Of a DNA stretch of 64,000 bases, positions 53,058-62,020 are shown in pieces. Each line of letters opens with the position of its first letter. Positions within the stretch are counted from its first letter, which is position 1. Source of the DNA: Pseudolysinimonas_A sp947085045 (GTDB taxonomy: Bacteria; Actinomycetota; Actinomycetes; Actinomycetales; Microbacteriaceae); contig CAMTUU010000008.1 of the NCBI GenBank assembly GCA_947085045.1, forward strand, positions 62,001 to 126,000. The letters are read 5' to 3'. Position numbers and translations under genes: made by a program. Under the pieces are notes generated by a model that ran no database searches, was not told the origin of the DNA, and saw only the letters and a program-made list of their open reading frames with translations.

Positions 53058-53101
53058 GGCTGCGCCTCCAGGGATTGCAGGGTACGGAAAGTCTGAGCCT
53101 A

Positions 53102-53147
53102 TCCGGCCCGGAGGGACGACCGCTCACGGCCGCCGCTCCGGGACGGA
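53102..53147 (-). other. Stem-loop between rplO and secY
   Basis: 53102-53113 pairs with 53136-53147 (11 of 12). There is no T-run. It may attenuate transcription into secY-adk or protect the upstream transcript. Confidence 0.6.
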
Positions 53148-53156
53148 TCGGACGTA

Positions 53157-53936
53157 CTACTTGACGGAGCCGCCCGCCGCGACGATCTTCTGCTCGGCCG
53201 AGCTGGAGACCTTGTCGACGGCGACGTTCAGCTTCACCGCGATGTCGCCGGAGCCGAGCACCTTGACCTTCTCGTTCTTGCGGACGGCGCCCTTGGCGAC
53301 GAGGTCGCCGATCGTGACGTCCCCGCCCTTCGGGTACAGCTCGGCGAGACGCTCGAGGTTGACGACCTGGTACTCCACCCGGAACGGGTTCTTGAAGCCG
53401 CGCAGCTTGGGCGCGCGCATGATGGAGTTCAGGTTGCCGCCCTCGAGTCCGACGCGCACCTGGTAGCGGGCCTTCGTGCCCTTGGTGCCGCGGCCGGCGG
53501 TCTTGCCCTTCGAGCCCTCACCCCGACCCACGCGGGTGCGGTCCTTCTTGGCGCCCGCGGCCGGGCGGAGGTGGTGGGCCTTGAGCACCTGCGGACGCGA
53601 CGGGGCCGCATCCTTCTTCGGCGCAGCCTTGGCGGCGGTGGTCGACTTCGCAGCCGGCTTGGCCGCGGTGTCGTCCTTCGCTGCGGCAGCGGCCTTCGGG
53701 GCAGCGGCCTTCTCGGTGGCAGGCTTCTTCTCCGCAGCAGCCTTCGGAGCGGCGGCGGCCTTGGGGGTCGCCTCCTTCTTCTCGGCGGCGGCCTTCGGGG
53801 CAGCAGCCTTGGCGGCGGCAGGCTTCTTCTCGGCAGCCTTGGCGGCGGCGGGCTTCTTCTCAGCAGCAGCCTTGGGGGCGGCGGCCTTCGAAGCGGCGGC
53901 CTTGGCGGGCGCCTTCTTGTCGGTCTCTTCAGCCAT
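53157..53936 (-). CDS. rplO: 50S ribosomal protein L15 with long Ala/Lys N-terminal extension
   Basis: A 259-residue protein. The L15 core starts near VLKAHHLRPAAGAKKDRTRVGRG (about 117) and has GSKGKTAGRGTKGTKAR. The first 115 residues are Ala/Lys/Pro-rich degenerate repeats (AAAPKAAAEKKPAAAKAAEK-like units), with no family similarity. L15 binds 23S rRNA late in assembly; the tail may add RNA contacts. ATG overlaps the rpmD TGA (ATGA). Confidence 0.95.
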   Translation of the reverse strand: MAEETDKKAPAKAAASKAAAPKAAAEKKPAAAKAAEKKPAAAKAAAPKAAAEKKEATPKAAAAPKAAAEKKPATEKAAAPKAAAAAKDDTAAKPAAKSTTAAKAAPKKDAAPSRPQVLKAHHLRPAAGAKKDRTRVGRGEGSKGKTAGRGTKGTKARYQVRVGLEGGNLNSIMRAPKLRGFKNPFRVEYQVVNLERLAELYPKGGDVTIGDLVAKGAVRKNEKVKVLGSGDIAVKLNVAVDKVSSSAEQKIVAAGGSVK

Positions 53937-54121
53937 CAGTCAATCTCCTCGACCTTGACGAGGTGCGCGACCGTCTTCACGTAGCCGCGGTTCTGCTTGT
54001 CGTCCGGGCGGACGACGACGTCGCCGATCCGCTTCAGTCCGAGGCTGCGCAGCGTGTCCCGCTGGTTCTGCTTCTCGGAGATCTTGGACTTGATCTGGGT
54101 CACCTTGAGTCGGGCGGCCAT
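53936..54121 (-). CDS. rpmD: 50S ribosomal protein L30
   Basis: A 61-residue protein, MAARLKVTQIKSKISEKQNQ at its start and LRSLGLKRIGDVVVRPD in the middle, standard for L30. Its ATG overlaps the rpsE stop by one base (TGATG) and its stop overlaps the rplO start. Confidence 0.96.
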   Translation of the reverse strand: MAARLKVTQIKSKISEKQNQRDTLRSLGLKRIGDVVVRPDDKQNRGYVKTVAHLVKVEEID

Positions 54122-54891
54122 CAGGCACCTGCCTTCGCTGCTGCGAGGTCGTCGGCCTCGGCGCGCACCAGGCGGGCCGGGGCGACGTCCTCGAACGCCA
54201 GTCCACGACGAGCGGCGACGGCGCGCGGCTCTTCGAGCTGCTTGAGCGCCGCGACGGTCGCGTGCACGATGTTGATCGTGTTCGACGAGCCGAGCGACTT
54301 GCTCAGCACGTCGTGGATGCCCGCGCACTCGAGCACGGCGCGAACCGGACCACCGGCGATGACCCCGGTACCGGCCGCGGCCGGACGGAGGAGCACGACG
54401 CCGGCCGCGGCCTCGCCCTGCACGGGGTGCGGGATGGTCTTGCCCGAGCGCGGGACGCGGAAGAAGTTCTTCTTCGCCTCTTCGACGCCCTTCGAGATCG
54501 CGAGCGGCACCTCACGGGCCTTGCCGTAGCCGACGCCGACCATGCCGTTGCCGTCACCCACGACGACGAGCGCCGTGAAGCTGAAGCGACGGCCGCCCTT
54601 GACGACCTTCGACACGCGGTTGATCGTCACGACGCGCTCGAGGAACTGGCTGTCGCCACGGTCCCGCGAGTTGCGGTCGTTACGGGGCTGGCGCTCTCGC
54701 GACCCGCGACGGGCCTCGCGCTCGTTGGTGCTGGGCGCGGTGCCGGCGGCGGTCTCGACGACCTGACCCTCCGGGGCCTCCAACGCGGCGCCACCGGCGA
54801 CGGACGCGACCGTCTCGGTGCTCTCCGGCGCGGTCTCGACGACCTCTTCGGTCGCGGCCTCATCGGCGTTGGTGTTCGTGACGTCGCTCAC
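54121..54891 (-). CDS. rpsE: 30S ribosomal protein S5 with extended N-terminus
   Basis: A 256-residue protein. The S5 core starts near FLERVVTINRVSKVVKGGRRF (about 83), with the S5 signature in VGYGKAREVPLAISKGVEEA. The first 80 residues are an acidic Glu/Thr/Ala stretch and then an Arg/Asn-rich basic stretch, beyond the normal length. S5 shapes the mRNA entry tunnel. ATGA overlap with rplR. Confidence 0.96.
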   Translation of the reverse strand: MSDVTNTNADEAATEEVVETAPESTETVASVAGGAALEAPEGQVVETAAGTAPSTNEREARRGSRERQPRNDRNSRDRGDSQFLERVVTINRVSKVVKGGRRFSFTALVVVGDGNGMVGVGYGKAREVPLAISKGVEEAKKNFFRVPRSGKTIPHPVQGEAAAGVVLLRPAAAGTGVIAGGPVRAVLECAGIHDVLSKSLGSSNTINIVHATVAALKQLEEPRAVAARRGLAFEDVAPARLVRAEADDLAAAKAGA

Positions 54892-55247
54892 AGGTTCAGC
54901 CCTCCTTCACGGGCGCCTTCGGCGATCGCGGCGACACGACCGGCGAAGCGGTTTCCTCCGCGGTCGAACACGACGGCGTCCACCCCGGCCTTCTTGGCGC
55001 GCTCGGCGAGCAGCTCGCCGACCTTCTTGGCCTTCGCGGTCTTGTCACCGTCGAAGGAACGCAGGTCTGCTTCGAGCGTCGAGGCGAAGGCCAGCGTGTG
55101 GCCCTTGCTGTCGTCGACGATCTGGACGAAGACGTGGCGGGCCGAGCGGTTCACCACGAGACGCGGGCGCGCCTCCGTGCCGACGATGCGCTTGCGCAGT
55201 CGGGTGTGCCGACGCGTACGCTGCGCGGACTTGCTGACGGTAGCCAT
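54888..55247 (-). CDS. rplR: 50S ribosomal protein L18
   Basis: A 119-residue 5S rRNA-binding protein. Motifs are RLRKRIVGTEARPRLVVNRS, HVFVQIVDD and the C-terminal VVFDRGGNRFAGRVAAIAEG with AREGGLNL. Starts on the last base of the rplF stop (TAATG). Confidence 0.97.
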   Translation of the reverse strand: MATVSKSAQRTRRHTRLRKRIVGTEARPRLVVNRSARHVFVQIVDDSKGHTLAFASTLEADLRSFDGDKTAKAKKVGELLAERAKKAGVDAVVFDRGGNRFAGRVAAIAEGAREGGLNL

Positions 55248-55783
55248 TACTTCCCACTCTTTCCGGCCTTGCGGCGGACGACCTCGCCGGCGTAACGCAC
55301 GCCCTTACCCTTGTAGGGCTCGGGCTTGCGCAGCTTGCGGATGTTGGCGGCGACCTCGCCGACGGCCTGCTTGTCGATGCCGCGGACAGTCACCTTGGTG
55401 TTGCCCTCGACCTCGAACGAGATGCCTTTCGGCGGGTCGAACGTGATCGAGTGCGAGTAGCCGAGCGCGAACTCGAGCGACTCGCCCTTCGCCTGCACGC
55501 GGTAACCGGTGCCGACGATCTCCAGACCCTTGGAGTAACCGTCGGTCACTCCGATGATCTGGTTCGCGATGAGCGTGCGCGTGAGGCCGTGCAGCGAACG
55601 CGAGGCGCGCTCGTCGTCGGGCCGCGTGACCGTCAGGGTGCCGTCTTCGAGGGCGACCTCGATCGGCGACTTGACGGTGAGGCTCAGCTCGCCCTTGGGG
55701 CCCTTGACGTTGACGGCCTGGCCGTCGACGGTCACGGTGACACCCGCGGGGACGGTGATCGGGAGACGTCCGATACGAGACAT
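55247..55783 (-). CDS. rplF: 50S ribosomal protein L6
   Basis: A 178-residue protein near the GTPase-associated centre. It begins MSRIGRLPITVPAGVTV and carries the C-terminal signature PEPYKGKGVRYAGEVVRRKAGK. Six bases separate it from rpsH. Confidence 0.97.
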   Translation of the reverse strand: MSRIGRLPITVPAGVTVTVDGQAVNVKGPKGELSLTVKSPIEVALEDGTLTVTRPDDERASRSLHGLTRTLIANQIIGVTDGYSKGLEIVGTGYRVQAKGESLEFALGYSHSITFDPPKGISFEVEGNTKVTVRGIDKQAVGEVAANIRKLRKPEPYKGKGVRYAGEVVRRKAGKSGK

Positions 55784-55789
55784 GTCAGA

Positions 55790-56191
55790 TCACCACACGT
55801 AGGCGAGGACTTCCCCACCCACGCCCTTCGTGGTCGCGCCGCGGTCCGTGAGGAGCCCCGAGGACGTGGACAGGATGGCGACGCCGAGCCCGCCGAGGAC
55901 GTGCGGGATCTCGGTCGACTTCGCGTAGACGCGGAGGCCGGGCTTCGAGACGCGCTTGATGCCGGCGATCGAACGCTCGCGGTTCGGCCCGTACTTCAGG
56001 TCGATCGTGAGGGTCTGCCCGACGCGCTCGTTCTTCTCGACCTTCCAGCCGGAGATGTAGCCCTCCTTCTGGAGGATCTCGGCGATGTTGGTCTTGAGCT
56101 TGCTGCTCGGCATCGAGACCGCATCGTGGTACGCGCGATTGGCGTTGCGCAGACGGGTCAGCATGTCGGCCACAGGGTCCGTCATGGTCAT
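55790..56191 (-). CDS. rpsH: 30S ribosomal protein S8
   Basis: A 133-residue primary 16S rRNA binder. It has DPVADMLTRLRNANRAYH and the C-terminal LSTSSGLLTDRGATTKGVGGEVLAYVW. ATG 56191 has AAGGAA about nine bases upstream; a second ATG lies two codons in. It follows rplE after 67 bases, with no S14 gene between them. Confidence 0.97.
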   Translation of the reverse strand: MTMTDPVADMLTRLRNANRAYHDAVSMPSSKLKTNIAEILQKEGYISGWKVEKNERVGQTLTIDLKYGPNRERSIAGIKRVSKPGLRVYAKSTEIPHVLGGLGVAILSTSSGLLTDRGATTKGVGGEVLAYVW

Positions 56192-56258
56192 GGGTGTTCG
56201 TTCCTTATCTCAATCGGTTTCGCCTCGGGGTCCACCCCGGGCGACCTTGCTTGATTCG

Positions 56259-56858
56259 TTACTGCTGAGCGGCCGCGGTCTCGGCGGAGCGGAACGGGAA
56301 GCCGAGCTGGCGCAGGAAGGCGCGTCCCTCGTCGTCGTTCTTGGCCGTCGTCACCACGGTGATGTCGAATCCGCGGACGCGGTCGATGTTGTCCTGGTTG
56401 ATCTCGTGGAAGATGCTCTGCTCCGAGACGCCGAACGTGTAGTTGCCGTTGCCGTCGAACTGCTTGTCCGACAGGCCGCGGAAGTCGCGGATGCGGGGCA
56501 GGGCGAGCGTGACCAGGCGGTCGACGAACTCCCAGGCGCGGTCACCGCGGAGGGTGACGTGAGCGCCGATGGGCATCCCCTCACGCAGCTTGAACTGCGC
56601 GATCGACTTGCGGGCGTTCGTGACCAGCGGCTTCTGGCCGGTGATCAGCGTGAGGTCCTTGATGGCGCCGTCGATGACCTTCGAGTCGCGAGCAGCCTCG
56701 CCGACACCGGTGTTCACGACGACCTTGACGAGCCGCGGGACCTGGTGCGGGTTGGTGAACCCGAACTCCTCGGTGAGCGCCTTGGCGATCTCCGAGCGGT
56801 AGCGCTGCTTCAGGCGAGGCTGATCTTTGACAGCCGTCGCAGCAGTGGCAGTAGCCAT
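56259..56858 (-). CDS. rplE: 50S ribosomal protein L5
   Basis: A 199-residue central-protuberance protein binding 5S rRNA and P-site tRNA. Signatures are PHQVPRLVKVVVNTGVGEA and KLREGMPIGAHVTLRG, with QSIFHEINQDNIDRVRG near the end. ATG shares a base with the rplX stop. Confidence 0.97.
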   Translation of the reverse strand: MATATAATAVKDQPRLKQRYRSEIAKALTEEFGFTNPHQVPRLVKVVVNTGVGEAARDSKVIDGAIKDLTLITGQKPLVTNARKSIAQFKLREGMPIGAHVTLRGDRAWEFVDRLVTLALPRIRDFRGLSDKQFDGNGNYTFGVSEQSIFHEINQDNIDRVRGFDITVVTTAKNDDEGRAFLRQLGFPFRSAETAAAQQ

Positions 56859-57217
56859 TAGAGCTTCTCTCCGGACTTCTTCGCGTAACGCACGCGAACC
56901 TTCTTCTTGACGCCGTCCTTCTCGACGACCTCCTCGCGGAAGCCCACGCGGGTGGGCTTCTTCGACTTGGGGTCGACGATGGCGACGTTCGAGATGTGGA
57001 TGGGGGCCTCGTGGGTCTCGATGCCGCCGGTCTTGGTGCCGCGCTGGGTCTGTCCGACCTTCACGTGCTTCGTCACGAAGTTGATGCCCTCCACGAGGAC
57101 CTTGTTCTTCTCGACGAGGACCTCGAGGACCTTGCCCTGCTTGCCGCGGTCTCCGCCGCGGGCCTGGCTCGCGCCCGAGATGACCTGAACCAGGTCACCT
57201 TTTCTGATGTTCGCCAT
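56858..57217 (-). CDS. rplX: 50S ribosomal protein L24
   Basis: A 119-residue assembly-initiating protein with a KOW motif: MANIRKGDLVQVISGASQARGGDRGKQGKVLEV in pieces from the start, and GGIETHEAPIHISNVAIVDP later. Three bases after rplN's stop. Confidence 0.96.
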   Translation of the reverse strand: MANIRKGDLVQVISGASQARGGDRGKQGKVLEVLVEKNKVLVEGINFVTKHVKVGQTQRGTKTGGIETHEAPIHISNVAIVDPKSKKPTRVGFREEVVEKDGVKKKVRVRYAKKSGEKL

Positions 57218-57219
57218 GG

Positions 57220-57588
57220 TTAGAGCACCTCCGGTGCCAGCGAGATGATCTTCATGAACTTCTTGTCGCGCAGCTCGCGACCCACCGGGCCGAAGATGCG
57301 GGTTCCACGGGGGTCGCCGTCGTTCTTGAGGATGACGGCGGCGTTCTCGTCGAACTTGATGTACGAACCATCGGGACGACGGGTCGACTTGATCGTACGG
57401 ACGATGACCGCCTTGACGACGTCGCCCTTCTTGACGTTGCCGCCCGGGATCGCGTCCTTGACGGTCGCGACGACCTGGTCGCCCAGCCCGGCGTACCGAC
57501 GGCCGGAGCCACCGAGCACGCGGATGACCAGGAGTTCCTTGGCACCGGTGTTGTCCGCGACCTTGACGCGGGATTCCTGCTGCAGCAT
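57220..57588 (-). CDS. rplN: 50S ribosomal protein L14
   Basis: A 122-residue protein at the subunit interface (bridge B8). It starts MLQQESRVKVADNTGAKELL and ends in RDKKFMKIISLAPEVL, with the GNVKKGDVVKAVIVRT signature. Normal length. Confidence 0.98.
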   Translation of the reverse strand: MLQQESRVKVADNTGAKELLVIRVLGGSGRRYAGLGDQVVATVKDAIPGGNVKKGDVVKAVIVRTIKSTRRPDGSYIKFDENAAVILKNDGDPRGTRIFGPVGRELRDKKFMKIISLAPEVL

Positions 57589-57591
57589 CGG

Positions 57592-57951
57592 TTACTTCGC
57601 CTTCTCTGCGATTTCGACCAGGCGCCAGCGCTTCGTCGCCGAGAGCGGGCGGGTCTCCGCGATCACGACGAGGTCGCCGATGCCGGCGGTGTTCTGCTCG
57701 TCGTGCGCCTTGACCTTGGAGGTGCGACGGATGACCTTGCCGTAGAGGGGGTGCTTGACGCGGTCCTCGACCTCGACGGTGATCGTCTTGTCCATCTTGT
57801 CGCTCGTCACGTAGCCGCGACGGAGCTTGCGGTAGCCACGGGCGTTCTCATCGCGCACGTCGTGCGCAGCGGACTCGTGTCCGGCATCCGCCTTCGGGGC
57901 GACGGTCTTCGCGGGCGCCTTCTTGGGCGCCGCGGCCTTGACCTCAGCCAT
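57592..57951 (-). CDS. rpsQ: 30S ribosomal protein S17 with N-terminal extension
   Basis: A 119-residue protein. The S17 core starts near RGYVTSDKMDKTITVEVE (about 44), with GIGDLVVIAETRPLSATKRW. The first 40 residues are an Ala/Lys/Asp-rich extension (KAAAPKKAPAKTVAPKADAG). TAATG overlap with rpmC. Confidence 0.96.
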   Translation of the reverse strand: MAEVKAAAPKKAPAKTVAPKADAGHESAAHDVRDENARGYRKLRRGYVTSDKMDKTITVEVEDRVKHPLYGKVIRRTSKVKAHDEQNTAGIGDLVVIAETRPLSATKRWRLVEIAEKAK

Positions 57952-58304
57952 TACTTCTTCTCCTCGGTGTCGACGTCGCCGGTGGTCTCGGCAGCGTCCG
58001 CCGCCTTGTCCGCCTTCTTGGTCGTGGTCTTCTTCGCAGCCGCCGTGCCCTTGGACTTGGCGGGCACCTCCACGGCGACGGGCGTGGCACGGATGCCGAG
58101 CTCGCGCTCACGGATGACGGTGTAGATGCGGGCGATGTCGCGCTTCACGGCGCGCAGGCGGCCGTGGCTCTCGAGCTGACCGGTGGCCGACTGGAAGCGC
58201 AGGTTGAAGAGCTCCTCCTTGGCCTTCTTCAGCTCGTCGATCAGGCGATCATTCTCGAACGTGTCGAGCTCGGTGGGTGCGAGCTCCTTGGATCCGACGA
58301 CCAT
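57951..58304 (-). CDS. rpmC: 50S ribosomal protein L29 with long C-terminal tail
   Basis: A 117-residue protein; the usual length is 65-75. The two-helix core (ELKKAKEELFNLRFQSATGQ, then RLRAVKRDIARIYTVIRERE) ends near 72. About 45 Ala/Lys/Thr/Glu-rich residues follow (KGTAAAKKTTTKKADKAADA). L29 lies at the nascent-chain exit, so the tail would be near emerging proteins. Confidence 0.95.
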   Translation of the reverse strand: MVVGSKELAPTELDTFENDRLIDELKKAKEELFNLRFQSATGQLESHGRLRAVKRDIARIYTVIRERELGIRATPVAVEVPAKSKGTAAAKKTTTKKADKAADAAETTGDVDTEEKK

Positions 58305-58723
58305 CAGGCGTCACCTTCCTCGCGCTTGATGATGCGAGCCTTCAGCGGGAGCTTGTGGATCGCACGGAGAAGCGCCTCGCGGGCGAGCTCCTCGGGGACG
58401 CCGGCGACCTCGAAGAGGACGCGGCCGGGCTTGATGTTGGCGATCCACCACTCCGGAGAACCCTTGCCGGATCCCATGCGGGTCTCAGCGGGCTTCTTCG
58501 TCAGCGGGCGGTCGGGGTAGACGTTGATCCACACCTTCCCACCACGCTTGATGTGACGGGTCATCGCGATACGAGCGGACTCGATCTGGCGGTTGGTCAC
58601 GTACGCCGGCGTGATGGCCTGGATGCCGAACTCGCCAAAGCTGACCTTGGTACCACCGGTGGCAGCGCCCGAACGTCCGGGGTGGTGCTGCTTGCGGTGC
58701 TTGACCTTGCGGGGAATGAGCAT
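58304..58723 (-). CDS. rplP: 50S ribosomal protein L16
   Basis: A 139-residue protein contacting A-site tRNA. It starts MLIPRKVKHRKQHHPGRSG and has MTRHIKRGGKVWINVYPDRP and RMGSGKGSPEWWIANIKPG. Normal length. Confidence 0.97.
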   Translation of the reverse strand: MLIPRKVKHRKQHHPGRSGAATGGTKVSFGEFGIQAITPAYVTNRQIESARIAMTRHIKRGGKVWINVYPDRPLTKKPAETRMGSGKGSPEWWIANIKPGRVLFEVAGVPEELAREALLRAIHKLPLKARIIKREEGDA

Positions 58724-58725
58724 GA

Positions 58726-59496
58726 TTACGCCTCGGCTCCTGCGGTCGCGGGCGCGTCGGTGCGGGGACCGCGCGGGCCGCCGCCGCGAGGACCGCGGTC
58801 GTCACGACGCTCGGGGCGGGTCGACTTCTGGGCCGCCTGCTCGCGAGCGAGTTCCTTGTTGGTGATGTCGCCCTTGTAGATCCACACCTTCACGCCGATG
58901 CGGCCGAACGTCGTGCGGGCCTCGTAGAAGCCGTAGTCGATGTTCGCGCGGAGCGTGTGCAGGGGCACGCGGCCCTCGCGGTAGAACTCGGAGCGGGACA
59001 TCTCCGCGCCGCCGAGGCGGCCGGAGACCTGGATGCGGACGCCCTTGGCGCCGGCGCGCTGCGCGCCCTGCAGGCCCTTGCGCATGGCGCGACGGAACGC
59101 GACACGGGCGGAGAGCTGCTCGGCGATGCCCTGCGCGACGAGCTGGGCCTCGGCCTCGGGGTTCTTCACCTCGAGGATGTTGAGCTGGATCTGCTTCTTG
59201 GTGAGCTTCTCCAGGTCGGAGCGGATGCGCTCCGCCTCGGCGCCGCGGCGGCCGATGACGATGCCCGGGCGCGCCGTGTGGATGTCCACGCGGACACGGT
59301 CACGGGTGCGCTCGATCTCGATCTTCGCCACACCGGCGCGGTCGAGGCTCGTCTTCAGCAGGTTGCGGATCTTGACGTCTTCCGCGACGTAGTCGGCGTA
59401 ACGCTGACCCGGCTTGGTCGAGTCGGCGAACCAGCGCGACACGTGGTCGGTGGTGATGCCCAGGCGGAAGCCGTAGGGGTTGACCTTCTGGCCCAT
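58726..59496 (-). CDS. rpsC: 30S ribosomal protein S3
   Basis: A 256-residue protein of the mRNA entry site with a KH domain (GIVIGRRGAEAERIRSDLEK). It begins MGQKVNPYGFRLGITTDHVS and has PLHTLRANIDYGFYEARTTFG. The last 40 residues are an Arg/Gly/Pro-rich tail. Shares one base with the rplV stop... start junction TAATG. Confidence 0.97.
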   Translation of the reverse strand: MGQKVNPYGFRLGITTDHVSRWFADSTKPGQRYADYVAEDVKIRNLLKTSLDRAGVAKIEIERTRDRVRVDIHTARPGIVIGRRGAEAERIRSDLEKLTKKQIQLNILEVKNPEAEAQLVAQGIAEQLSARVAFRRAMRKGLQGAQRAGAKGVRIQVSGRLGGAEMSRSEFYREGRVPLHTLRANIDYGFYEARTTFGRIGVKVWIYKGDITNKELAREQAAQKSTRPERRDDRGPRGGGPRGPRTDAPATAGAEA

Positions 59497-59897
59497 TACT
59501 TCGCCCCTTCCTTCTTCGACTTCTTGGGTGCGGCCGCCTCGAACTCGTCGGGGGTCGCCACCTCGATGGTGATGTGGCTGGTGCGCTTGAGGATCTTGAA
59601 CGCGCGGCCCTGGGCCCGCGGCTGGAAGCGCTTGAGCGTGGTGCCCTCGTCGACGTACGCGCGGTAGACCACGAGGTCCTGCTCGTCGAGGAACGCGTTA
59701 GAGGAGTCCGCCTTCACCCGGGCGTTCGCCATGGCGGACGCGACGAGCTTGTAGACGGGCTCGGACGCGGCCTGCGGGGCGAACTTGAGGATCGCGAGAG
59801 CCTCGGCCGCCTGCTTGCCGCGGATGATGTCGACGATGCGACGGGCCTTCTGGGGCGTGACGCGGATGTGCTTCACGCGAGCGATAGCGGTGACCAT
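59496..59897 (-). CDS. rplV: 50S ribosomal protein L22
   Basis: A 133-residue protein whose beta-hairpin lines the exit tunnel (DEGTTLKRFQPRAQGRAFKI). It begins MVTAIARVKHIRVTPQKARR. The C-terminus carries a short Glu/Lys-rich stretch. One-base overlaps on both sides. Confidence 0.97.
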   Translation of the reverse strand: MVTAIARVKHIRVTPQKARRIVDIIRGKQAAEALAILKFAPQAASEPVYKLVASAMANARVKADSSNAFLDEQDLVVYRAYVDEGTTLKRFQPRAQGRAFKILKRTSHITIEVATPDEFEAAAPKKSKKEGAK

Positions 59898-60178
59898 CAG
59901 CGACGCCGTCCCTTCTTGTCGTCTTTCTCGTGCCCACGGAAGGTGCGGGTGGGCGCGAACTCGCCGAGCTTGTGCCCGACCATGGTCTCCGTCACGAAGA
60001 CGGGGATGTGCTTGCGACCGTCGTGCACCGCGATGGTATGACCCAGCATCGCCGGGATGATCATCGAGCGGCGCGACCAGGTCTTGATCACGTTCTTGCT
60101 GTTGGCGTCGTTCTGCGTGACCACCTTGCGGAGCAGGTGGTCGTCGACGAACGGGCCCTTCTTGAGGCTGCGCGGCAT
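59897..60178 (-). CDS. rpsS: 30S ribosomal protein S19
   Basis: A 93-residue head protein. It starts MPRSLKKGPFVDDHLLRKV and has TWSRRSMIIPAMLGHTIAVH and KLGEFAPTRTFRGH. Twelve bases after rplB. Confidence 0.97.
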   Translation of the reverse strand: MPRSLKKGPFVDDHLLRKVVTQNDANSKNVIKTWSRRSMIIPAMLGHTIAVHDGRKHIPVFVTETMVGHKLGEFAPTRTFRGHEKDDKKGRRR

Positions 60179-60190
60179 CCTGGTCTATCC

Positions 60191-61030
<840 letters not shown>

Positions 61031-61047
61031 GATGTTCTCCTGTGCCC

Positions 61048-61347
61048 TTAGCCGACGGCCGTGAAGATGTCGATCGAGCCGGACTTGAGGGTGACGATGG
61101 CGCGCTTGGTGTCCTTGCGCTTACCGACGCCGAACCGCGTGCGGCGCAGCTTGCCCGTGCGGTTGAGCGTGTTGACGCTGGCGACCTTGACGTCGAAGAT
61201 CTTCTCGATGGCGAGCTTGATCTCGGTCTTGTTCGACCGCGGGTCGACGACGAAGGTGTACTTGCCGTCGTCGATCAGCCCGTAGGACTTCTCGCTGACG
61301 ACCGGCGACAGGATGATGTCGCGCGGGTCCTTGTTGTAGCCGCTCAT
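61048..61347 (-). CDS. rplW: 50S ribosomal protein L23
   Basis: A 99-residue exit-tunnel protein and docking site for trigger factor and SRP. Segments are DIILSPVVSEKSYGLIDDGK and IEKIFDVKVASVNTLNRTGK. ATG overlaps the rplD stop by four bases. Confidence 0.97.
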   Translation of the reverse strand: MSGYNKDPRDIILSPVVSEKSYGLIDDGKYTFVVDPRSNKTEIKLAIEKIFDVKVASVNTLNRTGKLRRTRFGVGKRKDTKRAIVTLKSGSIDIFTAVG

Positions 61348-62018
61348 TCGCCGGCCTCCTCGTTCTTGGTCTTGCTCGCCACGAACGTCTCGTACGCCGC
61401 CTGCGTGAAGACGATGTCGTCGGAGACGACCACGTCGTACGCGTTGAGCTGGTCGACGTAGAGCACGTGCAGGCTCTTCAGGTTGCGCACGCTCTTCTCG
61501 GCGTTCGCGTCACCGCGGTCGAGGACCACGAGGACGTTCTTCGCCACGCCGTTGCCGCCGTTGAGAGCCGCGAGGGTGTCGACGGCCGCCTTCGTCGAGG
61601 GGGCGGCGCCGCCGATCCCCGACACGACGTGAAGACGCTCACCGCGGGCGCGATCGGACAGGAGTCCGAGCAGCGCGGCGGCGATCATCTTCTTGGGGGT
61701 GCGCTGGGCGTAGCTGCGCGGCACGGGACCGTGCACGATGCCACCACCGCGGTGCTCCGGAGCACGGACCGAACCCTGACGGCTGCGGCCGGTGCCCTTC
61801 TGTTTGAACGGCTTGACGCCCGAGCCGGAGACCTCGCCCCGACCCTTGGTCTTGTGCGTGCCCTGGCGGGCGGCGGCGAGCTGCGCGGTCACCACCTGGT
61901 GGATGAGCGGGACGTTCGTCTGGACGTCGAAGACGCTGGCGGGGAGGTCGACCGAACCGGCCTTCTTGCCCGCGGCATCCAGAACGTCGAGGCTCTGCTT
62001 GTTGGAGACGTCGGCCAT
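61344..62018 (-). CDS. rplD: 50S ribosomal protein L4
   Basis: A 224-residue protein. The exit-tunnel loop is KTKGRGEVSGSGVKPFKQKG and GRSRQGSVRAPEHRGGG; the C-terminal LNAYDVVVSDDIVFTQAA is typical. ATG 62018 was chosen, two bases after the rplC stop; a longer open frame runs antisense-free over rplC but has no similarity. Confidence 0.97.
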   Translation of the reverse strand: MADVSNKQSLDVLDAAGKKAGSVDLPASVFDVQTNVPLIHQVVTAQLAAARQGTHKTKGRGEVSGSGVKPFKQKGTGRSRQGSVRAPEHRGGGIVHGPVPRSYAQRTPKKMIAAALLGLLSDRARGERLHVVSGIGGAAPSTKAAVDTLAALNGGNGVAKNVLVVLDRGDANAEKSVRNLKSLHVLYVDQLNAYDVVVSDDIVFTQAAYETFVASKTKNEEAGE

Positions 62019-62020
62019 GA

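Noticed and set aside
53571..53984. A glycine/leucine-rich plus-strand frame resembling a PE-PGRS or cell-wall repeat protein
   Set aside because: It is the antisense image of the Ala/Lys-rich N-terminal extension of L15.
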